Below are positions 30,500 through 39,399 of a stretch of 54,599 nucleotides of DNA, piece by piece. A program made the translations under genes and the position numbers. The stretch's first letter is position 1. The number at the start of each line of letters is the position of its first letter. Origin of the DNA: an uncultured Emergencia sp. (GTDB taxonomy: Bacteria; Bacillota; Clostridia; Peptostreptococcales; Anaerovoracaceae); the NCBI GenBank assembly GCA_937997955.1, contig CALLDR010000180.1, forward strand, positions 1-54,599, written 5' to 3'. Under the pieces are notes generated by a model. It did no database searches, had not been told where the DNA came from, and was given only the letters and a program-made list of their open reading frames with translations.

Positions 30500-32058
30500 G
30501 CCTGCGCGCCTCCTTCCTGTGCTTCTGCCTTTTCGCTGCGGTCGCCCGTCATGTAATAGCTGATATCCATCTTGCTGATCTCGCCTTCCCTGAACTCACC
30601 GGTGACCTTGCCTTCGTACAGGGTGATGATCCTGTCGCTGAGACGGAAGATCTCGTCCAGGTCAGCGCTGACCAGAAGGATGGCGCAGCCCGCGTTTCTC
30701 TTATCTATAATACTCTGGTGGATGAACTCCATAGCGCCTACGTCGACGCCTCTTGTAGGCTGCGCGATGATCAGGATCGGTGTGTCAAAGGAAAACTCTC
30801 TGGCTACGACCACCTTCTGCATATTGCCGCCGGACAGAGAACCGACGGTAGTATCTACGCCGGCGCCTCTCATGTCGAACTTATCGAACAGCTCCTGCGC
30901 GTATCTGACAACGGAGGACCGCTTCAGATGGATCCCCTTCTTGGCGAATTCCGGCCGGCGCTCCTTACCGATGATCAGGTTGTCGGTAATATCAGACAGC
31001 ACGGAAACACCGGTGGAAATTCTGTCCTCAGGAATGTGAGCCAGGCCCAATTCTCTGATCACGCCAGGATCTTTGCCGTTGATGACGGTTCCTTTGATCA
31101 GCACCTCTCCGGCCTGAATATTCCGCATGCCTGTAATGGCCTCAAGAAGCTCGCTCTGTCCGTTGCCCTCGATGGCGGCAATACCCAGGATCTCTCCCGC
31201 GTGCACCTGCAGATCTACGCCGCGCACTGCCAGCAGACCCCGGTTGTCCGCGACGTGAAGATCCTTTACTTCGATCTGCACATCTCCCTGCTGGCCTTTC
31301 TTCTCCAGCTTGTCAAAGAGAACCTCGCGGCCAACCATCATGGACGCCAGAATCCGTTCATTGACATCTTTGGTTTCCACTACGCCGACCAGCTTTCCCT
31401 GGCGCATGACGCCTACCCGGTCGGAGATGGCCATAACCTCGTAAAGCTTATGGGTGATGATGATGACGGTCATATCCTTCTCACGGACGATACGCCTGAT
31501 AACGTCAAATAATTCCTCTGTTTCCTGTGGAGTCAGGACAGCTGTAGGTTCGTCCAGGATCAGAATATCAGCGCCTCTGTACAGGGTTTTCAGGATCTCG
31601 ACCCGCTGCTGCAGGCCGACGCTGATCTCACGTACCACGGCCTTCGGGTCCACCACCAGGCCGTAATCATCGACCAGGTCCTGAGCGGCCTTCTCCGCCG
31701 CTTTTAAGTCATAGAAGAACTTGTGCTTTCTCGGTTCCTTGCTGAGGGCGATATTCTGCGCCACAGTAAAGGAAGGTACCAGCATGAAGTGCTGATGCAC
31801 CATGCCTACGCCGTTTTCGATGGACTCGCTCGGCGTGTGCTTTTCCATTTTGTTTCCTTTGATGTAGACATTTCCGTTGGTCGGCGTATTGATGCCGTAG
31901 AGAATGTTCATCAAAGTACTCTTTCCAGCGCCGTTTTCCCCTACCAGCGCAAAGACTTCGCCCTTTTTGATATCAAAGGATACGTCGTCGTTGGCCAGTA
32001 CGCCGGGAAACTGCATGGAAATGTGTTCAAATTTTACAATCGTGTCTTGCAAAGTCAT
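30496..32058 (-). CDS. BMP-type ABC transporter ATP-binding protein (NupO/YufO-like)
   Basis: Two ABC cassettes are fused in 520 residues, as in sugar and nucleoside importers. The first has GENGAGKST (40-48) and a Q-loop with MVHQHFMLVPS. The second has a degenerate P-loop AAIEGNGQSELLEA and a good signature LSGGNMQKVVVAREF, so one site is probably structural, a family trait. It is preceded by a terminator-like hairpin separating it from the binding-protein gene. Confidence 0.92.
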   Translation of the reverse strand: MTLQDTIVKFEHISMQFPGVLANDDVSFDIKKGEVFALVGENGAGKSTLMNILYGINTPTNGNVYIKGNKMEKHTPSESIENGVGMVHQHFMLVPSFTVAQNIALSKEPRKHKFFYDLKAAEKAAQDLVDDYGLVVDPKAVVREISVGLQQRVEILKTLYRGADILILDEPTAVLTPQETEELFDVIRRIVREKDMTVIIITHKLYEVMAISDRVGVMRQGKLVGVVETKDVNERILASMMVGREVLFDKLEKKGQQGDVQIEVKDLHVADNRGLLAVRGVDLQVHAGEILGIAAIEGNGQSELLEAITGMRNIQAGEVLIKGTVINGKDPGVIRELGLAHIPEDRISTGVSVLSDITDNLIIGKERRPEFAKKGIHLKRSSVVRYAQELFDKFDMRGAGVDTTVGSLSGGNMQKVVVAREFSFDTPILIIAQPTRGVDVGAMEFIHQSIIDKRNAGCAILLVSADLDEIFRLSDRIITLYEGKVTGEFREGEISKMDISYYMTGDRSEKAEAQEGGAQA

Positions 32059-32126
32059 TACCCCGCATTTCTTTTAAAATTCTGTTTCTGTCCGCTCTGT
32101 CTTCATTATTATCTATCGCGAAATCG

Positions 32127-32158
32127 AAAAAAGGCGCGGCGCTTTGCACGCCACGCCT
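32127..32158 (-). terminator. Intra-operon terminator/attenuator after the binding-protein gene
   Basis: On the minus strand GGCGTGGCG pairs with CGCCGCGCC (one G-U) around TGCAAAG and is followed by TTTTTT. It lies between the binding protein and the ATPase, so partial termination would give more binding protein than transporter. Confidence 0.75.
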
Positions 32159-32189
32159 CATTCACTAAGCTATTTACTTGCTCTGTCGA

Positions 32190-33236
32190 TTATAAAGCTG
32201 TGTCAACAACCAGGTCGCCGCTGTTCAGCTTTTCGATCTGTGCGTCCAGTTCAGCCTTCAGTTCGTCGGAAACCAGCTGTTCCTGATCGTCAGCGCCGTA
32301 AGCAACCGCTACATAGCCGCCGCCCATACCAGCGTCAAATACTTCTCCGCCAGCGAAGTTGCCGTTTTCTTCGTAATCATTTACGATATCGACGATGGAT
32401 TTGCCAACTTCCTTGATCATGGAGCAGAGGATCTGGTCAGCGTATTCTTTCAGAGTGATTCTCTGATCCTGGTCAACGCCGATGCACTTGATGCCCAGCT
32501 CTTCAGCCTTCATGATCGCGCCGTTTCCGGAGCCGCCTGCTGCGCAGAAGATGATGTCAGCGCCCTGGGACTGCTCAACCTGAGCCGCCTCTGCGCCTAA
32601 GTTTGTATCGGACCAGTCGCCAGTGTACTGGTTAACGACTTTGATGGTCTTTCCAGCATCTGCGGCCGCGTCCTTAACGCCCTGCTCATAACCAACGCGG
32701 AAGTCGTTGATAACAGGAATGTCCATGCCGCCGATGAAGCCAACTACGTTGGATTCAGTCATCTTGCCGGCAATCCAGCCTACCAGGTAGGAACCTTCGT
32801 TCTGCTTGTAGGATACGCATGTAACGTTGTCGCCGATCTCTTCCAGCACGTTATCGCACCATACGAACTTGGTGTCAGGATAATCTGCCGCAACAGTGCC
32901 GACCATGTCCAGTTCGGAACCAACAGCGATAACCATACCGCCGTCGCCGGCTTCGTCAGCAGCACTTCTCAGGTTCTGCTCGAACAGGTTGGAATCGTTG
33001 TTGCACTCTACAACTTTAGCATCATAGCCTGCGTTCTGCAGCTCGGTGATGCCTGCGTTAGCGGAGTCGTTAAAGGACTGATCGCCCAAGCTTGTGGAAA
33101 TGACGCATCTGACAACTGTGTTCTTTGTTGCTTCACCAGCATCTCCGCCTTCGTCATCGCTGCCGCAGCTTGTCATGAACAGAGACATGGAAAGTACCAT
33201 AACGACAACGAGAGCTAATGAAATAAATTTCTTCAT
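32190..33236 (-). CDS. BMP family substrate-binding lipoprotein
   Basis: The 348-residue lipoprotein has lipobox FMTSC (Cys24) and the BMP/TmpC fold: an early SLGDQSFNDSANAG, YPDTKFVWCDN, VGFIGGMDIPVINDFRVGYEQG, and IKCIGVDQDQRI. Members bind nucleosides, often purine nucleosides. The start at 33236 is preferred because GGAGG is 6 nt upstream and touches the alternative ATG at 33242. Context with the three ABC genes makes it the receptor. Confidence 0.93.
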   Translation of the reverse strand: MKKFISLALVVVMVLSMSLFMTSCGSDDEGGDAGEATKNTVVRCVISTSLGDQSFNDSANAGITELQNAGYDAKVVECNNDSNLFEQNLRSAADEAGDGGMVIAVGSELDMVGTVAADYPDTKFVWCDNVLEEIGDNVTCVSYKQNEGSYLVGWIAGKMTESNVVGFIGGMDIPVINDFRVGYEQGVKDAAADAGKTIKVVNQYTGDWSDTNLGAEAAQVEQSQGADIIFCAAGGSGNGAIMKAEELGIKCIGVDQDQRITLKEYADQILCSMIKEVGKSIVDIVNDYEENGNFAGGEVFDAGMGGGYVAVAYGADDQEQLVSDELKAELDAQIEKLNSGDLVVDTAL

Positions 33237-33287
33237 GTTCATCCTCCGTAATTTTTCCTAGCTTTCGCTATAAAATATTTCATCACA

Positions 33288-33316
33288 ATTTTAACACATT
33301 GGCAGAAATTTCGCAA
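33288..33316 (-). promoter_or_regulatory. Promoter of the BMP importer operon
   Basis: Minus-strand -35 TTGCGA (33316-33311), a 17-bp spacer and -10 TAAAAT (33293-33288). The leader is only about 45 nt, too short for a purine riboswitch. Confidence 0.65.
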
Positions 33317-33395
33317 CGCCATTTCATTGGTAATCGCAAATTTTTATGTAGTTTGGTGTATTTTGATGTATTTTGACGGGTTCGCGCGCCTGTCT

Positions 33396-34202
33396 CTACA
33401 GCTCATGTTTTCCCTGCCGCAGCCTCTTCAGGACTTCTTTGAACCCGTAATCCAGCTGCTTTCTGTCGTGGCAGTCGCTGGACAGGATCACCGGACAGTC
33501 CAGCTTCTCGATCTCCGCCAGCAGAAAATCCGCCGGATAGGGCCTGCTGCGGTAGCCTCTGGCCATGGCGCCGGTGTTGATCTCGAAGACTGGCTTTTTC
33601 CCCGCGCCCTCTCTGCCTGCCGCCACGGTCCGCAGGGCCTTCAGCGCGGCCTCCTGATACCAGTCCGCCTCTTCATCGAAGTGCTTGTTTCCCTCGTTGA
33701 ACTTGGTGACCAGGTCGAAGTGGCCTATGATGTCCGCCTCTGTGCGCCGCAGCACGTCGGCCTCGATCTCATAGTACCGCTCCACATAGGCTCTGTAGTC
33801 TCCGCCGAAGAAGCGCTCTACGTTTTGCGCCATGACCGCCTCCGTATTGTCCACCGACAGCATGACGCCGTCCTTTTCAATGGAATGAACAGAACCGATG
33901 ACAAAATCGTAAGGGTAATCCTCTTTTTCTCCGTAATAGTCCATCTCCACGCCCAGAAGGATATCGATCCGGTCCTTATAGGCTTCCTGAAGCCGCCGGA
34001 CCTCCTGCCGGTACTTCAGCGTGTTCCCTTTGCTCATGCAGTAGTCCTCATCGTGCACCGAGTATCCGTGGCCGGAAAAGCCCAGGGTTTTAAAACCCAG
34101 ATCCAGGGCGGCGCGGACCATGTCCTCAGGCGCGTCCTTTCCGTCACAGTAATAAGTATGGGTGTGCAGATTCACGTCCCCTTTTGGATTCAGCAGCTTC
34201 AT
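33396..34202 (-). CDS. Histidinol-phosphatase, PHP family (HisJ/HisK type)
   Basis: This enzyme removes phosphate from histidinol phosphate, the penultimate substrate of histidine synthesis. The 268-residue PHP domain shows its metal ligands in NLHTHTYYCDG (His13, His15), FSGHGYS, GVEMDYY, GSVHSI and SSDCHD. It overlaps hisIE by 4 bp and ends the his operon, which lacks an HAD-type HisB phosphatase, so this gene fills that step. Confidence 0.9.
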   Translation of the reverse strand: MKLLNPKGDVNLHTHTYYCDGKDAPEDMVRAALDLGFKTLGFSGHGYSVHDEDYCMSKGNTLKYRQEVRRLQEAYKDRIDILLGVEMDYYGEKEDYPYDFVIGSVHSIEKDGVMLSVDNTEAVMAQNVERFFGGDYRAYVERYYEIEADVLRRTEADIIGHFDLVTKFNEGNKHFDEEADWYQEAALKALRTVAAGREGAGKKPVFEINTGAMARGYRSRPYPADFLLAEIEKLDCPVILSSDCHDRKQLDYGFKEVLKRLRQGKHEL

Positions 34203-34843
34203 TTCATCTTCTCCTGTTTTACCTTGTGGTCGATGATGTGGCGGGAAGCCAGCTCATCTAAAACGTCGTCCACGCTGATGCCCAGTTCTACCATGAGGAC
34301 CATGACGTGATAGGCAAGATCGGCGATCTCGTAGACCGTCTCCGCTTTGTCCTCGGCTTTGCCCGCGATGATGACCTCGGTGGACTCCTCGCCCACTTTC
34401 TTCAGTATTTTGTCCAGACCCTTTTCAAACAGATAGGTCGTATAGGAATTCTCCGGCATTTCCGCCTTTCTTCCCTGCAGCATCTCATACAGGCCCTTCA
34501 CCGAAAACTCTTCTTTTGTTTCTCCCAGAACAGGGAACTCGAAGCAGGAATCGTTTCCAAGGTGGCACGCAGGTCCTTCTTTGTTGACCATGACCACCAA
34601 AGCGTCTCTGTCGCAGTCTGCCGTGATGCTGACGATGTGCTGCCAGTTGCCGCTGGTCTCGCCTTTTCTCCAAAGCTCCTGGCGGGACCGGGACCAGAAG
34701 CAGGTCTTCATCTCCTTCATGGAGATTTCCAGGCTCTCCCGGTTCATATACGCCAAAGTCAAAACCTTCTTAGACTTCGCGTCTGTTACGATGGCCGGGA
34801 TAAGTCCCTTTTCATCAAATTTCAGTTCATCTATCTTTACCAT
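34199..34843 (-). CDS. hisIE: Bifunctional phosphoribosyl-AMP cyclohydrolase / phosphoribosyl-ATP diphosphatase
   Basis: This fused enzyme carries out steps 2 and 3 of histidine synthesis. The N-terminal cyclohydrolase part has AYMNRESLEISMKEMKTCFW, SRQELWRKGETSGN and DCDRD, with cysteines for zinc. The C-terminal MazG-like pyrophosphatase part (about 108-205) has EESTEVIIAGK and ETVYEIADLAYHVMVL. Length (214) is normal for HisIE. It is separated from hisF by 26 bp. Confidence 0.95.
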   Translation of the reverse strand: MVKIDELKFDEKGLIPAIVTDAKSKKVLTLAYMNRESLEISMKEMKTCFWSRSRQELWRKGETSGNWQHIVSITADCDRDALVVMVNKEGPACHLGNDSCFEFPVLGETKEEFSVKGLYEMLQGRKAEMPENSYTTYLFEKGLDKILKKVGEESTEVIIAGKAEDKAETVYEIADLAYHVMVLMVELGISVDDVLDELASRHIIDHKVKQEKMK

Positions 34844-34869
34844 TTCTGTATCTCTCCTTCATCATAAAC

Positions 34870-35628
34870 CTACAGCCTGACGTTGACGCCGTCCGCCGCC
34901 AGGGCGGCTTTCAGATCCCTGATCGCCACCTCCCCAAAGTGGAAGATGGAGGCCGCCAGCCCCGCGTCTATCGACGGGATCTCCCGGAACAGCGCGATAA
35001 AGTCTTCGATGCTTCCCGCGCCGCCGGACGCGATGACCGGCACGCTGACCGCCTCGTTGACCGCCTTCAGCATCTCGATATCAAAGCCCTGCTTTACGCC
35101 GTCCGTATCGATGCTGTTGACCACGATCTCTCCCGCGCCGCTGGCTTCTCCCCGCTTGATCCACTCGATGGCGTCAAGACCGGTATCTTCCCTGCCTCCT
35201 TTGGCGAAGACGTGAAAGCTTCCGTCCACTCTTTTGATGTCCACGGACAGCACCACGCACTGGTCGCCGTACCGCTTTGCCGCTTCCGCGATCAGTTCCG
35301 GATTCCGGATAGCTCCCGAATTGACGGAAACCTTATCAGCGCCGCATTTGAGCACCCGGTCAAAGTCCTCCAGGGTGTTGATGCCGCCGCCTACGGTCAG
35401 CGGAATGAAGATGGTAGACGCCACCTCCCGCAGAATATCCGTAAACAGCTGACGCTCTTCAAAGGACGCGGTGATGTCGTAGAAGACCAGCTCGTCCGCC
35501 CCGTTTTCGCTGTAGTATCTGCCCAGCTCCACCGGAGACGACACGTCGGCCAGCCCCTCAAAGTTGACGCCTTTAACCACTCTGCCGTTCCGCACGTCCA
35601 GACACGGTATGATCCTCTTGGTTATCAT
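34870..35628 (-). CDS. hisF: Imidazole glycerol phosphate synthase, cyclase subunit
   Basis: HisF uses ammonia from HisH to form the imidazole ring. This 252-residue TIM barrel begins MITKRIIPCLDVRNGRVVKG with catalytic Asp11, and the second catalytic Asp lies in VVNSIDTDGVKQG. It overlaps hisA by 4 bp, as is common. Confidence 0.97.
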   Translation of the reverse strand: MITKRIIPCLDVRNGRVVKGVNFEGLADVSSPVELGRYYSENGADELVFYDITASFEERQLFTDILREVASTIFIPLTVGGGINTLEDFDRVLKCGADKVSVNSGAIRNPELIAEAAKRYGDQCVVLSVDIKRVDGSFHVFAKGGREDTGLDAIEWIKRGEASGAGEIVVNSIDTDGVKQGFDIEMLKAVNEAVSVPVIASGGAGSIEDFIALFREIPSIDAGLAASIFHFGEVAIRDLKAALAADGVNVRL

Positions 35629-36362
35629 CTGGTTTCCCCCTCTCTGACAGCCTCCGCCGCGGCAATAGCCTCAGCCAGATCGATATCGCCGGTATACAGT
35701 GCCTTTCCTATGATGGCTCCGTACACGCCCATATCAGCCAGCGCCGCCACGTCCTCCATGGACGACACGCCGCCGGAAGCCACGATGTCTACCGGATATT
35801 TCTCAGAAAGCTCTCTGTACAGCTGCCGGTTGGTTCCCTCCATGGCCCCGTCCTTGGAAATATCCGTACAGATGATACAGCTGACGCCGTCGGCCGCCAG
35901 CCGCGCGAAGATCTGATCCACCGTGATCTCGGACACTTCGGTCCATCCGTGGATCGCCGCGTTTCTGCCGTCGATGTCCACGCCAACAGCCACGCGGCCG
36001 CCGTATTTTCTGATCATATCGGCGGTAAAGTCCGGGTCCTTGACCGCGATGGTCCCCAGGATCACCCGCCAGACCCCCGCGTCCAGATACCTTTTGATGG
36101 TCTCCTCGCTGCGGATGCCGCCGCCGATCTCCACCTTCAGGCCCGACTCCAAGGCCAGAGCTCTGACCACGTCAAAGTTGGGGTTGTCCCCGTCCTTGGC
36201 GCCGTCCAGATCCACCACGTGGAGGAACTCGGCCCCCGCCGCCGCGAACTTCTTCGCCGCAGCCAAAGGGTCGTCGCCGAATACCGTCATCTGGTCGTAA
36301 TCTCCTTTCAGCAGGCGGACCACCTTGCCGCCCCTGAGATCGATCGCTGGAAATATTTTCAT
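35625..36362 (-). CDS. hisA: Phosphoribosyl-formimino-AICAR ribotide isomerase
   Basis: HisA opens the ProFAR ring (Amadori rearrangement). The 245-residue half-barrel duplication enzyme begins MKIFPAIDLRGGKVVRL with Asp8, and the second acid lies in CIICTDISKDG. The start at 36362 is fixed by GAGGAGAG upstream; an upstream in-frame codon at 36395 would overlap hisH. Confidence 0.97.
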   Translation of the reverse strand: MKIFPAIDLRGGKVVRLLKGDYDQMTVFGDDPLAAAKKFAAAGAEFLHVVDLDGAKDGDNPNFDVVRALALESGLKVEIGGGIRSEETIKRYLDAGVWRVILGTIAVKDPDFTADMIRKYGGRVAVGVDIDGRNAAIHGWTEVSEITVDQIFARLAADGVSCIICTDISKDGAMEGTNRQLYRELSEKYPVDIVASGGVSSMEDVAALADMGVYGAIIGKALYTGDIDLAEAIAAAEAVREGETR

Positions 36363-36375
36363 AAAACTCTCTCCT

Positions 36376-36993
36376 CTATAACTCGTTAAACCCACGCAAA
36401 ATCTTCATGCCCGTTTCCCCGCTCTTCTCCGGGTGAAACTGGACGCCGCACACGTTTCCGTCAGCCACGGCCGCCGTCAGCTCCGCGCCGTACTCCGCCG
36501 CGGCGATGACGCTGTCCTCACAGTCCGTTCCGTAATAGGTGTGAACAAAGTAGACCCACTCCCCTTCCTCTACGTATCGGAACAAAGGGTGTCTGTCCCG
36601 GCCTTCCGGAAAACGCAGGGCGTTCCACCCGATGTGGGGCACTTTGTAATCCGCGGGCACCACGCCTTCCATGGTGACGACGCTGCCTTTGATCAGGCCC
36701 AGTCCGTCGTGCTCCCCGTACTCATAGCTCTTCTCAAAGAGCAGCTGCATGCCCAGGCAGATACCCAGCAGCGGCTTCCCCGCCTTCGCCTGCTCCAGCA
36801 CTACATCGGCAAGACCGGTTTGCCGCAGCTTTTCCGCCGCGTCGCCAAAGGCTCCTACGCCGGGCAGAATGATCTTGTCCGCGGCCCGGATCTCCTCAGG
36901 ATCGCTGGTCAAAGCGGCTTCCGCCCCGATGTATTTCAAAGAGCTGTACAGGGAAAAGATATTGCCTACGCCGTAATCTACAATCGCTATCAT
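36376..36993 (-). CDS. hisH: Imidazole glycerol phosphate synthase, glutamine amidotransferase subunit
   Basis: This class I glutaminase supplies ammonia to HisF. The triad is visible: Cys79 in LGICLGMQLLFE, and His187 and Glu189 in GVQFHPEKSGETG. The 205-residue length is normal. It lies between hisB and hisA, with 13- and 18-bp gaps. Confidence 0.97.
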   Translation of the reverse strand: MIAIVDYGVGNIFSLYSSLKYIGAEAALTSDPEEIRAADKIILPGVGAFGDAAEKLRQTGLADVVLEQAKAGKPLLGICLGMQLLFEKSYEYGEHDGLGLIKGSVVTMEGVVPADYKVPHIGWNALRFPEGRDRHPLFRYVEEGEWVYFVHTYYGTDCEDSVIAAAEYGAELTAAVADGNVCGVQFHPEKSGETGMKILRGFNEL

Positions 36994-37011
36994 GTGTATG
37001 ACTCCTCTCCG

Positions 37012-37599
37012 TTACAGGACCCCTTTGGTGGAAGGGATCTCGTCTTTATAGACCTGGTCGATTTTCACCGCTTTTCCCATGGTCCGGCCAAAGGCCTTGA
37101 ACATGGCCTCGATGATGTGATGGGTGTTTTCGCCGGCCAGCTGCTTAAAGTGCAGGGTCACCTCCGCCTTCCGCACGAAGCCCAGAAAGAACTCCTTTAC
37201 CAGCTCCGTATCGAAATCCCCCACTTTGTCCGCCGGGATCGACACGTCAAAGCCCAGACAGTCTCTGCCGGAGACGTCCACGGCGCAGACCATCAGGGTC
37301 TCGTCCATGGGGAGGATAATGTCGCCGTACCGGGTGATGCCCTTCATGTCGCCCAGAGCTTCCTTGAAGGCGCTGCCAAGGGCGATGCCGATATCCTCGG
37401 TGGTGTGGTGATAATCCACATAAGTGTCTCCCTTGCAGGCCACCTCCAGATCAAAGCGGCCGTGGCGCGAAAACAGGGTCAGCATGTGGTCTAAGAAGCC
37501 GCAGCCGGTGTCGATGCCGCTCCTGCCGCTGCCGTCCAGGTCCAGCCGCAGGACGATGTCTGTCTCCGCGGTCTTTCTGATGATTTCACTCTTTCTCAT
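37012..37599 (-). CDS. hisB: Imidazoleglycerol-phosphate dehydratase
   Basis: The 195-residue monofunctional dehydratase carries metal-binding histidine clusters in GFLDHMLTLFSRHGRFD, VDYHHTTEDIGIALG (His64-65) and later NTHHIIEAMFKAFGRT. No phosphatase domain is fused; the PHP enzyme downstream does that step. It overlaps hisC by 4 bp. Confidence 0.97.
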   Translation of the reverse strand: MRKSEIIRKTAETDIVLRLDLDGSGRSGIDTGCGFLDHMLTLFSRHGRFDLEVACKGDTYVDYHHTTEDIGIALGSAFKEALGDMKGITRYGDIILPMDETLMVCAVDVSGRDCLGFDVSIPADKVGDFDTELVKEFFLGFVRKAEVTLHFKQLAGENTHHIIEAMFKAFGRTMGKAVKIDQVYKDEIPSTKGVL

Positions 37600-38666
37600 G
37601 ATTCCAGTTCTCCTATGATCTCTTTGGTCGCTGCCAGCAGCCGATCCATCTCCTCGTCTGTACCGATGGTGATCCTATTGTACTGGCAAATCTGCTCTTT
37701 GTCAAAGTGGCGGACGAGAATGCCCTTTTCCTTCAGCCTGCGGTAGTACGCTCCGCCGTCGATCCGGTCGGATCTGACGAAGAGGAAGTTGGCCCTGGAC
37801 GGCACAGCTTCAAAGCCCAGCTCCCGCAAAGCCTCCTCTGTCCGCTGGCGGGTCGCGGCGATCTTCCGGCAGTTCTCCACATAGTAGTCGTTTTCCTCGA
37901 TGGCCGCGATGCCCGCCGCCGTGGTGAGCCGGTTGACGTTGTACGGGTTGGTGGAAAATTTGATCTTTTCCAGATCGGAGATCAGCGCCGGACTGGCGAT
38001 GGCGAAGCCCAGTCTGGCTCCCGCCATGCTTCTGGATTTGGAAAAGGTCTGGACCACCAGCAGGTTTTCGTACTTGTGGACCAGATCCACGCAGCTCTCC
38101 GCGCCGAAGTCCACATAGGCCTCGTCGATGAGGACCACGTGCTCCGGATTGGTCCTGACGATGTCCTCGATCTCATAGAGCTGCAGGGTCTTCCCCGTCG
38201 GCGCGTTGGGATTGGCGATGACGATCATCTTGTTCTGGCACACGTAGTCCCGGGCGTCGACGGAAAAATCCGCTGTCAAAGGCACCTTCTCGCAATCGAT
38301 GCCGTAAAGCTCCGCGAACACCTCGTAGAATCCGTAGGAGATCTCCGGGAACATGACCTTTGTCCTGCCTCCCGCGAAAGCCATGAAGGCGAAGTTCAGG
38401 ATATCGTCGGAGCCGTTGGCCACGTAGATATTCTCAGGCTTCATGCCGTACAGACCCGCCAGCTTCTGCTTCAGCGCCCGGCTTTCCGGGTCGGAATACA
38501 GCCGCAGGTCTGCCGCCTGGCCGCTGTTTACGGCCGCCAGCACCTTTGGCCCCGGCGGATAGGGGGATTCGTTGGTGTTCAGTTTGATATAGGTTCTTCC
38601 CTGCGGCTGTTCCCCGGGGGTATAGGCCTGCAGTTTTCTGTATTTTTCATTTAAAAACTTGCTCAT
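37596..38666 (-). CDS. hisC: Histidinol-phosphate aminotransferase
   Basis: This class I/II PLP aminotransferase has 356 residues, with the PLP lysine in TFSKSRSMAGARLG (Lys210), ANPNAPTG and LIDEAYVDF. It follows hisG after 100 bp in which hisD would be expected. Confidence 0.95.
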   Translation of the reverse strand: MSKFLNEKYRKLQAYTPGEQPQGRTYIKLNTNESPYPPGPKVLAAVNSGQAADLRLYSDPESRALKQKLAGLYGMKPENIYVANGSDDILNFAFMAFAGGRTKVMFPEISYGFYEVFAELYGIDCEKVPLTADFSVDARDYVCQNKMIVIANPNAPTGKTLQLYEIEDIVRTNPEHVVLIDEAYVDFGAESCVDLVHKYENLLVVQTFSKSRSMAGARLGFAIASPALISDLEKIKFSTNPYNVNRLTTAAGIAAIEENDYYVENCRKIAATRQRTEEALRELGFEAVPSRANFLFVRSDRIDGGAYYRRLKEKGILVRHFDKEQICQYNRITIGTDEEMDRLLAATKEIIGELES

Positions 38667-38766
38667 TTTATATTACCTCGTTCATTGATGCTGTTCACGC
38701 CGCATCCCCCTGACGTCTGTCAAAAGCCGCGGCGGACACCCTTTGATGGAAGATATAATGGAAAAT

Positions 38767-39399
38767 TTACCGGACGATCTGGGCAGCCAGGGCGTCGCGG
38801 ACACCCTCGATGGCCTCGGTCTTGAATTTGAAGCCGGCTTTATTGGCGATGAGCCGGGCGCTGATGGGGACGATGGTGTCGAAGACCATCAGGTTGTTCT
38901 CTTTCAGGGTTTTGCCGGTCTCCACGATATCCACGATGACGTCGGACAGTCCCAGGATCGGGGCGATCTCGATGGAGCCGTTGAGCTTGATGATGTCGAT
39001 GTCCCGGCTCTCTCTTTCGTAGAAGTTCTTCGCGATGTTGGGGAACTTGGTGGCTACCCGCAGAGTCCGCTCGGTGGGATCGCGGAAGTCTTTCTTCGCG
39101 GCCACAGCCATGCGGCACTTGCCCAGGTTCAGGTCCAGCAGCTCGTAGACGTCCGGCTCGTATTCCAGCAGGATATCTTTTCCGGCCACGCCGATATCGG
39201 CCGCGCCCCGTTCCACGTAGATGGTCACGTCGGAGGGTTTGACCCAGAAGTACCGGACGCCCGCCTCCTCGTTCTCAAAGATCAGCTTCCGGTTGTCCTC
39301 TTTGATGGAGGGGCACTCGTAGCCCGCCTTCTCGAACATATCGTATACTTTCTGGCCCAGCCTGCCTTTGGGCAGGGCCACGTTAATCATTGTCTTCAA
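38767..39399 (-). CDS. hisG: ATP phosphoribosyltransferase, short catalytic subunit
   Basis: HisG starts histidine synthesis by joining ATP and PRPP. The 210-residue short form lacks the C-terminal regulatory domain of long HisG and therefore needs HisZ, encoded immediately upstream with a 17-bp overlap. Typical segments are NVALPKGRLGQKVYDMFEKA and GAADIGVAGKDILLE. Confidence 0.96.
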   Translation of the reverse strand: MKTMINVALPKGRLGQKVYDMFEKAGYECPSIKEDNRKLIFENEEAGVRYFWVKPSDVTIYVERGAADIGVAGKDILLEYEPDVYELLDLNLGKCRMAVAAKKDFRDPTERTLRVATKFPNIAKNFYERESRDIDIIKLNGSIEIAPILGLSDVIVDIVETGKTLKENNLMVFDTIVPISARLIANKAGFKFKTEAIEGVRDALAAQIVR

